This document shows positions 54,732 through 62,274 of a stretch of 64,000 nt of DNA, one piece after another (position 1 is the first letter of the stretch; each line of letters begins with the position of its first letter). Made by a program: the position numbers and the translations under genes. Source of the stretch: Agrobacterium cucumeris (GTDB lineage Bacteria; Pseudomonadota; Alphaproteobacteria; Rhizobiales; Rhizobiaceae); the NCBI RefSeq assembly GCF_030036535.1, contig NZ_CP080388.1:372001-436000 (forward strand). Direction: 5' to 3'. The notes below the pieces were generated by a model, which made no database searches, was not told the origin of the DNA, and saw only the letters and a program-made list of their open reading frames with translations.

Positions 54732-56678
54732 CTATTGTCCGACCCTATTGTCGGCCAGCATGATTTCTCCGGTTGCCACTGTCGGCGACGGTGCGACGGC
54801 CGGTTCCGCCTGCATTTCCCGATGACCGGGCAAGCCCGGCAGGGTGATGCGCAGCTTCACGCGCACCGATCTCGCGCCCTCCACACCCGCACCGGCAACC
54901 GTAAAACGCGTTTCGGTGAAGGTGACGTAGGGCTGCCCGTGCGACAGGGCTTCAAGCCCACCGATCGCATGTGAGCTGAGTTCCGCGGCGCTGCCGGCGA
55001 CGAGCAACAGTGAACAGGCCGCAGCGGTTGCGCCGCCGCGCATCGCCGGCAATCGCGGCAAGCCGTTTTCCATCACGTGGCGGATGAGCAGGAACACGGA
55101 AAGTCCCGCATAAATCGCCACATTGATCGCCCCGAAAATGAAGAAGCCTTCCGCTCCGCTATCGCGTGGCGCCAGCACCATGGCGAGAAAGCTCACCGCC
55201 GCCAGAACCATGTAGGGCACGATGACCCGCAGCGGCAGCGGCGGTTTGGCCTGCGTGCCCTTGGGCGTGATGCGGAAATCGACGAAGTCACCACGGATGG
55301 TGTCGCGGATCGCCGCCAGCACGCCCATCAGCGACCAGGGCCAGCGCAGGAACAGGAACACCATGGCTTCCCAGCTGAAAAGCTTCGCATCATGAGGGCG
55401 GAATGCCCCCGTTGCCCGCCAGAAGAAGGCGAACAGGATCATGATCAGCGAAATGGGCAGGAAATGCGCCAGGAACGCCGGATAGGACGCATTGACCAGC
55501 ACTTGCCCACGCAACAGGGCAACGACGGGAAGCACGAACATCAGCGCCATGAAGCCGGAAAACAGCGGATACCAGAGCTGCGAAAACAGGAACTGGAATT
55601 TCAGCCGCAAAGGCAGCTTCGGCACATAGTGCCGTGAATATTGCAACAGGATGGTCATCAGGCTGCGTGACCACTGGAATTCCTGCACGATGAGATCGGC
55701 AAAGGTCGCCGGCCCGTCGCCATGGGCGATGGCGTTGACGGCATGGACACCGCGCCAGCCACCGGCATTCATCAAAAGCGTGGTGGAATGATCCTCGGCA
55801 AGCTCGGGGCCGAGACCGCCCACCTCACGCAGCGCTTTCGTGCGCACGGCGTAGTGAGAGCCGATGCAGAGCGGCGCCCAGCTATTGTTGTAACCGAGCT
55901 GCAGCGCGCCGTGCAGGCTTGCCTCCGCATAAAGCCTGCCGCGCGCGGCCCAGCTCTCGCTGGCATTGGCGTCGCAGATGCTTGGGGCGGAGACATATCC
56001 AACCGACGGATCGGCAAAGGGACGGATGATCTCGCTCAGATAATCCGGTTCCGGCACATGATCCGCGTCGAACTGTGCGACGAAATCATAACGCTCATAG
56101 CCATAATGATCGTAGAAATAAGCGAGATTACCTTCCTTGCAGCGGGTGCGGCGCGGCCAGGTCTTGCGGTGATAATCAGCGACGCCCTTCCGGGTCGAGA
56201 CGAAAACACCATGCGCACCACACCAGGCAAGCGTCTGCGCATCCGGATCTTCATCCGCAAGCCAGACGTCGAATTCCAGGCCCTTCTGTTCCATGCCCCT
56301 TTGATCCAGCATGGCCAGCAGCGTCTTGCGCACCACGGCGAAAGGCTCCGACGGGGCCTTGGTGACCACCATCGCCACCCGGCCCTTGGGCAAAGGGGAA
56401 CGCCGGTCAACGACGCGGGCGTTGAGGAATATGAAAATGAAATAGGACGGCAGCAGCGTGATCCACGCCAGCGTCAGGGTAACGACGGTATAATAGGGCC
56501 AGTCGATCACCCGGTCACGGTCGAGCCACCAGACCCAGAAATAGCCAAGCGTCACCAGCCAGCCGCCGATGCCCAGACGATAGGCCATGCGGTTCCAGCC
56601 GGTGAAGACCGGCAGCATCCGCAATGAGCCCGCGGCGGCACGTACAGGTTGGACGGAAGGAGTGGAGCGCGCCGTCAT
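54732..56678 (-). CDS. Cellulose-synthase-like processive GT2 membrane glycosyltransferase
   Basis: 648 residues; ATG 56678 overlaps the galE stop (ATGA). Two N-terminal helices, a cytosolic GT2 domain with VAMVVTKAPSEPF, DxD in QFDADHVPEPD (Asp204-Asp206), ED in LAEDHSTT (Glu295-Asp296), then QEFQW (332-336), where the usual Q-x-x-R-W has Gln335 in place of Arg. Five or more helices follow, and a C-terminal tail after a membrane segment that could be extracytoplasmic. No PilZ domain. It probably polymerises and exports a beta-linked glycan. The donor could be UDP-Glc, UDP-Gal or UDP-Xyl given its neighbours. Product unknown. Confidence 0.85.
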   Translation of the reverse strand: MTARSTPSVQPVRAAAGSLRMLPVFTGWNRMAYRLGIGGWLVTLGYFWVWWLDRDRVIDWPYYTVVTLTLAWITLLPSYFIFIFLNARVVDRRSPLPKGRVAMVVTKAPSEPFAVVRKTLLAMLDQRGMEQKGLEFDVWLADEDPDAQTLAWCGAHGVFVSTRKGVADYHRKTWPRRTRCKEGNLAYFYDHYGYERYDFVAQFDADHVPEPDYLSEIIRPFADPSVGYVSAPSICDANASESWAARGRLYAEASLHGALQLGYNNSWAPLCIGSHYAVRTKALREVGGLGPELAEDHSTTLLMNAGGWRGVHAVNAIAHGDGPATFADLIVQEFQWSRSLMTILLQYSRHYVPKLPLRLKFQFLFSQLWYPLFSGFMALMFVLPVVALLRGQVLVNASYPAFLAHFLPISLIMILFAFFWRATGAFRPHDAKLFSWEAMVFLFLRWPWSLMGVLAAIRDTIRGDFVDFRITPKGTQAKPPLPLRVIVPYMVLAAVSFLAMVLAPRDSGAEGFFIFGAINVAIYAGLSVFLLIRHVMENGLPRLPAMRGGATAAACSLLLVAGSAAELSSHAIGGLEALSHGQPYVTFTETRFTVAGAGVEGARSVRVKLRITLPGLPGHREMQAEPAVAPSPTVATGEIMLADNRVGQ

Positions 56679-57658
56679 GACCGCACCTCCAGTCCGAAAC
56701 CGGGACCGGCCGTGCGGATGATCGTGTCGATATCGGAATGTTTCGGCGCAAAGCCGAGCGTCTGCCTTGCCCTTTCAATATCGGCGAACAGCGCCGGCGG
56801 ATCGCCCTCGCGCCTCGCGCCGAAATGCACTGGCACTTCCTGACCCGTAACGCGATGGATAGCCCGGATGATATCGCCAACCGAGGTGCCGTGGCCCGAA
56901 CCAAGATTGACACGCAGCGTCTCCCCGCCATCCGCCAGATAATTGACGGCGGCCACATGGGCATCGGCGAGATCGCTGACATGGATGTAGTCGCGAATGC
57001 AGGTGCCGTCCGTGGTGTCGTAATCCGCGCCGAAGATATCGAGTTGCGGCAACCGCGCCGCAGCCGCCATCAGTGCCCGGGGGATCAGGTGGGTCTCCGG
57101 TTCGTGGCGTTCGCAAAGCTCGCCATCGGGATCGGCGCCGGCCGCGTTGAAATACCGCAGCGCCACGAAACGCAGGCCATAGGCCGCGGCGTAATCATCC
57201 AGCGCCATTTCGAAAATCAGCTTGGTGCGCCCGTAAGGATTGACCGGCATCTGCGCGGTTTCCTCGCGGATTGGTAATTGTGGCGGCACGCCATAGGTGG
57301 CGCAGCTGGAGGAGAATACCAGCCCGCCAATATTCTGGTCGAGACAGGCATCCAGCAGCGAAAGGCTGCCGCCGACATTGTTGCGGTAATATTTGCGCGG
57401 ATCTTCGACGGATTCGCCGACATAGGCGTTGGCGGCGCAATGGATGACGAAGGCCGGCTGGAACTCCCTGAGCGTGGCCTTCAGCAGGCCACGATCAAGA
57501 ATGTCACCCTCGATGAAAGGCCCCCAGCGAACCGCATCCGCATGGCCGGTCGAGAGATTGTCATATGCGATGGGCCTGAAGCCGGATTTTGCCAGCGCCT
57601 TGCAGATGTGGCTGCCTATGAATCCGGCCCCGCCCGTGACGAGGATTGTGCGGGCCAT
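56675..57658 (-). CDS. galE: UDP-glucose 4-epimerase (GalE family)
   Basis: 327 residues from ATG 57658, one base after the uxs stop. Extended SDR: TILVTGGAGFIGSHICKAL at the N-terminus, AYDNLSTGHADAV, Ser in VFSSSCATYGVP, and the Tyr and Lys in NPYGRTKLIFE. RYFNAAGADPDGELCE and DGTCIRDYIHVSDLADAH are GalE hallmarks, with LGSGHGTSVGDII near the end. It interconverts UDP-glucose and UDP-galactose. Another galE may exist elsewhere for the exopolysaccharides. This copy appears dedicated to the adjacent GT2. The UDP-arabinose/UDP-xylose 4-epimerase activity of some GalE relatives is a real alternative, given the neighbour. Confidence 0.88.
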   Translation of the reverse strand: MARTILVTGGAGFIGSHICKALAKSGFRPIAYDNLSTGHADAVRWGPFIEGDILDRGLLKATLREFQPAFVIHCAANAYVGESVEDPRKYYRNNVGGSLSLLDACLDQNIGGLVFSSSCATYGVPPQLPIREETAQMPVNPYGRTKLIFEMALDDYAAAYGLRFVALRYFNAAGADPDGELCERHEPETHLIPRALMAAAARLPQLDIFGADYDTTDGTCIRDYIHVSDLADAHVAAVNYLADGGETLRVNLGSGHGTSVGDIIRAIHRVTGQEVPVHFGARREGDPPALFADIERARQTLGFAPKHSDIDTIIRTAGPGFGLEVRS

Positions 57659-57659
57659 C

Positions 57660-58682
57660 TCATACGGCCTCCGCCACTTTCCTGCCGGACAGCAAAGCAT
57701 CGAAATAGACGATGGTTTTTTCCAGTCCGATTTCGAGCGGCACGCGCGGTTGCCATCTCAGCTGCTCGTTGGCCCGCGAAATATCCGGGCGGCGCTGCTG
57801 CGGATCGTCGATTGCAGCCGGCAGATGCACGATGCGCGAGCGGGAACCCGTCATGCGAATGACGATATCGGCCAGCTGCCGCACCGGAATTTCGCTCGGA
57901 TTGCCGAGATTGATCGGCCCGGTGCAATCCTTCGGCTTGGCCGAAAAACGCAGGAAACCATCGATCAGGTCATCGACATAACAGAAGGAGCGTGTCTGGC
58001 TGCCATCGCCATAAATGGTGATGTCGGCCCCCTTCAGTGCCTGGACAATGAAGTTGGAAACCACACGTCCATCATCGGGCCGCATGCGCGGCCCATAGGT
58101 GTTGAAGATTCGTCCCACCTTGATATCAACGCCATAAAAGCGGTGATAATCGAAAAACAGCGTTTCGGCGCTGCGTTTGCCCTCATCGTAACAAGCTCGC
58201 GGCCCGATTGTATTTACATTGCCGAAATAGCTTTCCGGCTGGGGATTGACGAGTGGATCGCCGTAGACTTCCGATGTAGAGGACTGCACTACGGTTGCAC
58301 CGCATCTGCGCGCGACCTCCAGCACATTGACGGCGCCAAGCACATTGGTGAGCAAAGTGCCGACGGGATCGCGCTGGTAATCCGGCGGCGAAGCCGGCGA
58401 GGCGAAGTTGAAGATCAGCGAGACGTCGATATCATAGGGTTTGCGCACGTCGTGCTCGACGAGCAAAAACCGCTTATTGTCCCGTAAATGCTCCACATTC
58501 GCCGTCCGCCCGGTCGAAAGATCGTCGAGACAGATCACTTCGTGGCCGCAGACCAGCAGACGCTCGCAAAGATGGGAACCAAGGAAACCAGCGCCGCCAT
58601 TGACGAGAACGCGCTGGCCAGGACGCCATTCCGAGTAGATCGTGACGCCATTATCATGCTCGTTGGGAACGAAATTACGCAT
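57660..58682 (-). CDS. UDP-glucuronate decarboxylase (UDP-xylose synthase, UXS type)
   Basis: 340 residues; GGGGAGGAG stands six bases before ATG 58682. Extended SDR with [67 protein letters not shown] with the catalytic Tyr and Lys, [11 protein letters not shown], and [17 protein letters not shown]. These are UXS hallmarks, separating it from dTDP-glucose dehydratases. It converts UDP-glucuronate to UDP-xylose. First gene of uxs-galE-GT2-DUF995-GH26. The supply of UDP-xylose implies a xylose- or arabinose-containing product, or a sugar-nucleotide pool for another pathway. Confidence 0.88.
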   Translation of the reverse strand: MRNFVPNEHDNGVTIYSEWRPGQRVLVNGGAGFLGSHLCERLLVCGHEVICLDDLSTGRTANVEHLRDNKRFLLVEHDVRKPYDIDVSLIFNFASPASPPDYQRDPVGTLLTNVLGAVNVLEVARRCGATVVQSSTSEVYGDPLVNPQPESYFGNVNTIGPRACYDEGKRSAETLFFDYHRFYGVDIKVGRIFNTYGPRMRPDDGRVVSNFIVQALKGADITIYGDGSQTRSFCYVDDLIDGFLRFSAKPKDCTGPINLGNPSEIPVRQLADIVIRMTGSRSRIVHLPAAIDDPQQRRPDISRANEQLRWQPRVPLEIGLEKTIVYFDALLSGRKVAEAV

Positions 58683-59078
58683 TACACACTCCTCCCCATG
58701 AGGAATCAGCCCGGCTGATTCATCTTGAACTGAATCAAACTCCCGATTGTGCGGTATCTTGAATATCATCCTCCGGTTTTTATTTCTTCTGGAGGTTTTA
58801 ATATTTCGATTCGATAGTTTTCAACTTTTATGATAGGCGCGGTGAAAAACAGGTCAACTTCATTTTGTCGAAATATTACAATTGATTACCCTGAATTACT
58901 AAAAATAGCCCTTGGTTTAATACTTTTTAACTACGCCTCCTTTATGCCTTTGTTATTGAGCATTAGCGCAAGCTTCGCTCAACCAGTCGGGACTATCCTG
59001 GTTTTGTAAGGCTCGGTCCACCGGGACAAAACCGCCCGGCGAGATGCGACAGACAGTCGATTTCAGGGGACATACACG
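58683..59078. other. AT-rich divergent intergenic region
   Basis: 396 bp between the uxs operon and the small secreted protein gene. AT-rich from about 58780 to 58960 (for example TTTTTATTTCTTCTGGAGG and TTAATACTTTTTAACT). It must contain the promoter of the five-gene glycan operon. No gene, strong hairpin or recognised operator was seen. Confidence 0.5.
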
Positions 59079-59429
59079 ATGAATGAAATGCCTTATTCCA
59101 AGAGTGGCAAAGCGGCCAGACGCAATCATTTTGCGCTCGTTGCCGCAGCCCTTTCAGCACTCACTTTCGCAACGGCCTCGTGCGCCGTGGTCGAAGACGC
59201 TGTTTTCATCAAGACCGCATCAGCGGATACGACAACAATGAAGACGCGGGTTACTCCTACCAGGGCTTCCTACGGCTACGACAAGACAGGCAATGCAGCT
59301 GTAACGCTTGTTGCCGACGCGTCGTCCGAGGCACCGTCGATAGCGCGACATTCCTATTCCGGTTCTTCTCCCTATATTTGCTCGCCGAGCGGATTTGGCC
59401 AGAAGTCCCGCTGCTTCCTGAGACCGTAA
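59079..59429 (+). CDS. Small exported protein, unknown function
   Basis: 116 residues; AGGGGA lies before ATG 59079. After a basic start (KSGKAARRNHF) comes a hydrophobic stretch LVAAALSALTFATASCA that could be a signal peptide or a lipoprotein signal (the Cys follows TAS rather than a canonical lipobox). The rest is Ser/Thr/Ala-rich and ends in SPYICSPSGFGQKSRCFLRP, two cysteines eleven residues apart that could form a disulfide. I do not recognise the family. It ends 59 bp before the convergent LuxR-type gene and is divergent from the glycan operon. Confidence 0.6.
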   Translation: MNEMPYSKSGKAARRNHFALVAAALSALTFATASCAVVEDAVFIKTASADTTTMKTRVTPTRASYGYDKTGNAAVTLVADASSEAPSIARHSYSGSSPYICSPSGFGQKSRCFLRP

Positions 59430-59488
59430 GTCTCGGGCCGGAACATCGGCGGAAACCGGCGCCCGGGCGGCCTCGGCCTGCCTGATGC

Positions 59489-60259
59489 TTAGTTCTTCCA
59501 GCCGGATAACGTAGCGTCGTCGTCCTTGTTGAAGAAGCGCGATGCCGCCTCGGTTCGGTTGCGCACGTTCATCTTCTTATAGATGTTGCGAACGTGAACC
59601 TTCACGGTGTTTTCGGACAGATGCAGCTTGTCAGCAATGATCTTGTTTTGCGTACCCTTGCAAAGCAGGTCGAGGATTTGCACCTCCCGTGTCGTCAGCG
59701 CCGCCATTTCACCCCTGTTTGCCGCAAGGGCGTCGGCGCGGTTGGCAATAACGGCGTTTGTCTGAACGCTCTTGCCGCTGACGGCCTGGGAATAGGGTGT
59801 GAGCTTGCCGAGGAGAGCCGCGGGAAAATGTTCTCCGCCCTTCATCAAAAGATCAACAGCCGCCATGAACACGTCAAGCCGCAGATTGAGCGGCAACACG
59901 CCGTCGATGACGCGCATTCCCACCAACTGCTTCAGCGGTTCCTCAAACTTGTCGATGGTTTCGACCACCAGTGCGATCGGCGCATCCGGATGCTTTTCGT
60001 GGATTGCCGCAAGAAGATTATGGAGCCGCTCGCCGGACATGCGATAAGGCAGCACCAGCCGGACATTCGCCCCGTAGTCGTCGTTAATAGTCGACGACGA
60101 GGTAACGCTCACCACCGCGAATGTGGGGAACTTTTTGCCCAACGCCTCCACGAGGCACTCGGAAAACAGGTCCGGATCCGCTATGATCAATAAAGTTCCA
60201 TTTATAGGTGAAACGGCGTTTTTTTGTTTTGCCGCATAATCTGAAGTTCCCATGAACAT
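59489..60259 (-). CDS. LuxR-type (FixJ/NarL-like) transcriptional regulator
   Basis: 256 residues from ATG 60259, which has AGGGAGG five bases upstream; the open frame extends further without a ribosome site. The N-terminal part (LLIIADPDLFSECLVEALGKKFP) looks like a degenerate receiver: the fold pattern is there, but the phosphoacceptor Asp and surrounding acidic pocket are not clear. The C-terminal LuxR HTH (about residues 185-245) reads TTREVQILDLLCKGTQNKIIADKL and SENTVKVHVRNIYKKMNVRNRTEA. Probably phosphorylation-independent. A role in controlling surface glycan or secreted protein genes nearby is inference from position only. Confidence 0.87.
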   Translation of the reverse strand: MFMGTSDYAAKQKNAVSPINGTLLIIADPDLFSECLVEALGKKFPTFAVVSVTSSSTINDDYGANVRLVLPYRMSGERLHNLLAAIHEKHPDAPIALVVETIDKFEEPLKQLVGMRVIDGVLPLNLRLDVFMAAVDLLMKGGEHFPAALLGKLTPYSQAVSGKSVQTNAVIANRADALAANRGEMAALTTREVQILDLLCKGTQNKIIADKLHLSENTVKVHVRNIYKKMNVRNRTEAASRFFNKDDDATLSGWKN

Positions 60260-61164
60260 TGACGCCTCCCTAAAGCGCTTACGCATTACATTCTTTTTGG
60301 TGTGCCGTCTGTCGTCCGCCAGGACGCCCCCAAGACCATAGGGGGCAATTCCCGCCTCAAGCCATGTCAACTATCATTAATTACCTGTTAATTTAGGAGG
60401 CTAATACGAAAAGCTGTGTAAATAAATGGCCCATACGGGTTATTTTTTACATTAGGCATACAAAATTGATTACGGTGAGAGAAAATCATTCACTTGGAAA
60501 TCATCAAGGAAACAAAGGCGTTAGAAATGCCTCCGCTCCGGTTTTGTATTCCAAGAAAATATAACTTTTAGTTGAAAGACCTTTTCATATCTCGCCTGCA
60601 AACGATCCCGGACGATGTGCCGTTTCGGGATAACGCCCTTTTCCCTTGCAAAAGCACGATGGTTTTAAGAGGCCGGTTTTTTGCCGCCAAATCTGCGGAT
60701 ATTTGCTGCAGCGGCCGCGAAAACGAGCCTTGGCCTACCCCTCCGGCATATATATTCCGGTTACGGGTGCCGATATGTTTAGCCCGAATTGATAGCTAGA
60801 AAGCGCAATTTTTCTGCGGCACAGTCTGACCGTCGCTAAACGGCGGCCGATGAAAAGACTATCCCGGCCTTAACGTGTGTTTGCCAACGCCGGTTCCTTT
60901 TCAAGAAAACACGCAAGCAAAAAGACGAAGCCACCGCGCTCCCCATTGGAGCGAGGAACGGATTTGTGCGCCTTTTTACCGAGTAGCGCACAGGGGCTGA
61001 ACGAAAAGAGCCCGGTCGCGGGCCGATGCCGAACCGCAGATGAAACGTACCGAGTGCATCTGCAAACATCAATCTTTGTGCAACACGGAGCAAGCGCGAA
61101 AAAATCCCGTTTGAGATGAGAGGGATTTCGAAAGCTGCTCCGAGCTTTTTCGGAGGAAATCGAA
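60260..61164. other. Long intergenic region, no convincing gene
   Basis: About 905 bp, AT-rich in its first third. Features: a CCCATACGGG near-palindrome at 60430-60439 flanked by AATAA and TTATT, in the likely promoter region of the LuxR-type gene; several short open frames (for example 60572-60799 and 60877-61119) with no ribosome site or domain. It closes with CGGAGG eight bases before the next gene. It may hold a long regulated leader or a small RNA; I cannot show either. Confidence 0.5.
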
Positions 61165-62124
61165 ATGGGTTACAATTCACAGCCAGCCGGCGACGACATC
61201 ACCAAGATCGGCGCTCTTTCCGAGGGTTTTGCCAACACCTCGACCAATGACGCCAAGGTGGAAGACAGCAATGTCGGCACCGCAAACGGTGAAAACCGCA
61301 ACAACGACAACAGCGACAACAGCACCAATGTGGATGTTGACGCCAAGATCGATGTAGCAGTCGGCAATGGCGACAATCGCGACAACGACTATGACTGGAG
61401 CTATGACAGCAAGTCGTACAGCGACAACGACACGACCACCAAGACGAGCACCGAAACCAACACTGATATCAAGACGGATTACGACTGGAGCTACGAAAGC
61501 AAGTCGTACAGCGACAATGATACCAATGTGAAAACGATCACGGACACGGACAACAAGACGTTCTCCTACTCCGACAACGACACCTCCACCAAGACCACGA
61601 CGACCTCCGACAGCTTCAACTCCGCCGACAGCTACTACAAGTCTGATGACGACTTCGGTAACATCGCCGGCGTCAAGGATGTCGGCAATCTCGGCATCGC
61701 CGGCGGGGACCTCACCTTCAACCTGGGTGACGACTTCTCCTTCACGCTCGATGTCGACAACATCCTCAACAGCTCGCTCAACGGCGACGGCAATGACACC
61801 GGCTTCAGCATGGTGCAGGCCAACCACCTGGCAGACCAGGATCAGGCCTACGACATCAAGATGCAGAATGGCGGTGCGGAAAACCACCTGAGCGCCAATG
61901 CCGGCGACGCCTATGGCGCGGAAGGCATGGACGGCAAGGGATGGGACCTCAAGGCCGGCGACGACGCAGCAGGCACCAGCACTGCAGATGCATCGGCAAT
62001 CCTTGCAAATTCCGGCTTCCATCTGGAACTGGTGCAGGGCGCCAACATGCTCTCCAATGCCGTTGACGTCACGATCACAGGCGGTAACTCGCATGTATCC
62101 GATGTCGGTGAGGATCACTCCTGA
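61165..62124 (+). CDS. Acidic Asp/Asn/Ser/Thr-rich repeat protein, probably secreted
   Basis: 319 residues, no cysteine and no ordinary signal peptide. It starts MGYNSQPAGDDITKIG; residues about 25-70 are Asn/Asp-rich. Then come two 28-30-residue repeats beginning DYDWSY(D/E)SKSYSDND and a shortened third (FSYSDNDTSTKTTTTS). A C-terminal half alternates Asp/Gly with hydrophobic residues (GGDLTFNLGDDFSFTLDVDNIL, HLELVQGANMLSNAVDVTI). A strongly acidic, Thr-rich protein of this kind, lacking a Sec signal, suggests type I secretion. The segment GANMLSNAVDVTITGGN resembles GANVVANIATLVNTG in the next gene, so the two are probably related. Family not recognised. Confidence 0.7.
   Translation: MGYNSQPAGDDITKIGALSEGFANTSTNDAKVEDSNVGTANGENRNNDNSDNSTNVDVDAKIDVAVGNGDNRDNDYDWSYDSKSYSDNDTTTKTSTETNTDIKTDYDWSYESKSYSDNDTNVKTITDTDNKTFSYSDNDTSTKTTTTSDSFNSADSYYKSDDDFGNIAGVKDVGNLGIAGGDLTFNLGDDFSFTLDVDNILNSSLNGDGNDTGFSMVQANHLADQDQAYDIKMQNGGAENHLSANAGDAYGAEGMDGKGWDLKAGDDAAGTSTADASAILANSGFHLELVQGANMLSNAVDVTITGGNSHVSDVGEDHS
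61387..61560 (+). repeat. In-frame ~90-bp tandem repeats within the Asp/Asn-rich gene
   Basis: Unit 1 at 61387-61476 and unit 2 at 61477-61560 share GACTGGAGCTA and AGCAAGTCGTACAGCGACAA; a third partial unit starts at 61561. Both begin with codons for D-Y-D-W-S-Y. Length polymorphism between strains is likely. Confidence 0.75.
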
Positions 62125-62147
62125 TACCCACCTCTTGACGAAAAGAG

Positions 62148-62171
62148 CTGCACCGGCACCCGCCGGTGCAG
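62148..62171 (+). terminator. Hairpin between the two acidic protein genes
   Basis: CTGCACCGGC (62148-62157) pairs perfectly with GCCGGTGCAG (62162-62171), loop of four. No T-run follows (TTCGCGG), so it may be an attenuating or stabilising element rather than a full stop. The next gene starts 104 bp later. Confidence 0.55.
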
Positions 62172-62274
62172 TTCGCGGTTGAAGGACCGGTCTGCGTAAG
62201 ACGAAGCACCGCCTTTGAGACGGGTGCCCTGCGCAGCCTCAGGCTCTGCCGCGATGATCAGGGAGGGACCTTCA

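Noticed and set aside
57660..58682. UXS gene considered as dTDP-glucose 4,6-dehydratase (RmlB)
   Set aside because: ASPASP-x-x-Y, GPR-x-C-Y-D-E-G-K-R and QTRSFCYV signatures are those of UDP-glucuronate decarboxylase, and no other rml genes are present.
61387..61620. Tandem 90-bp units considered as a CRISPR array
   Set aside because: The units are adjacent, in frame and code for protein repeats; there are no unique spacers or cas genes.
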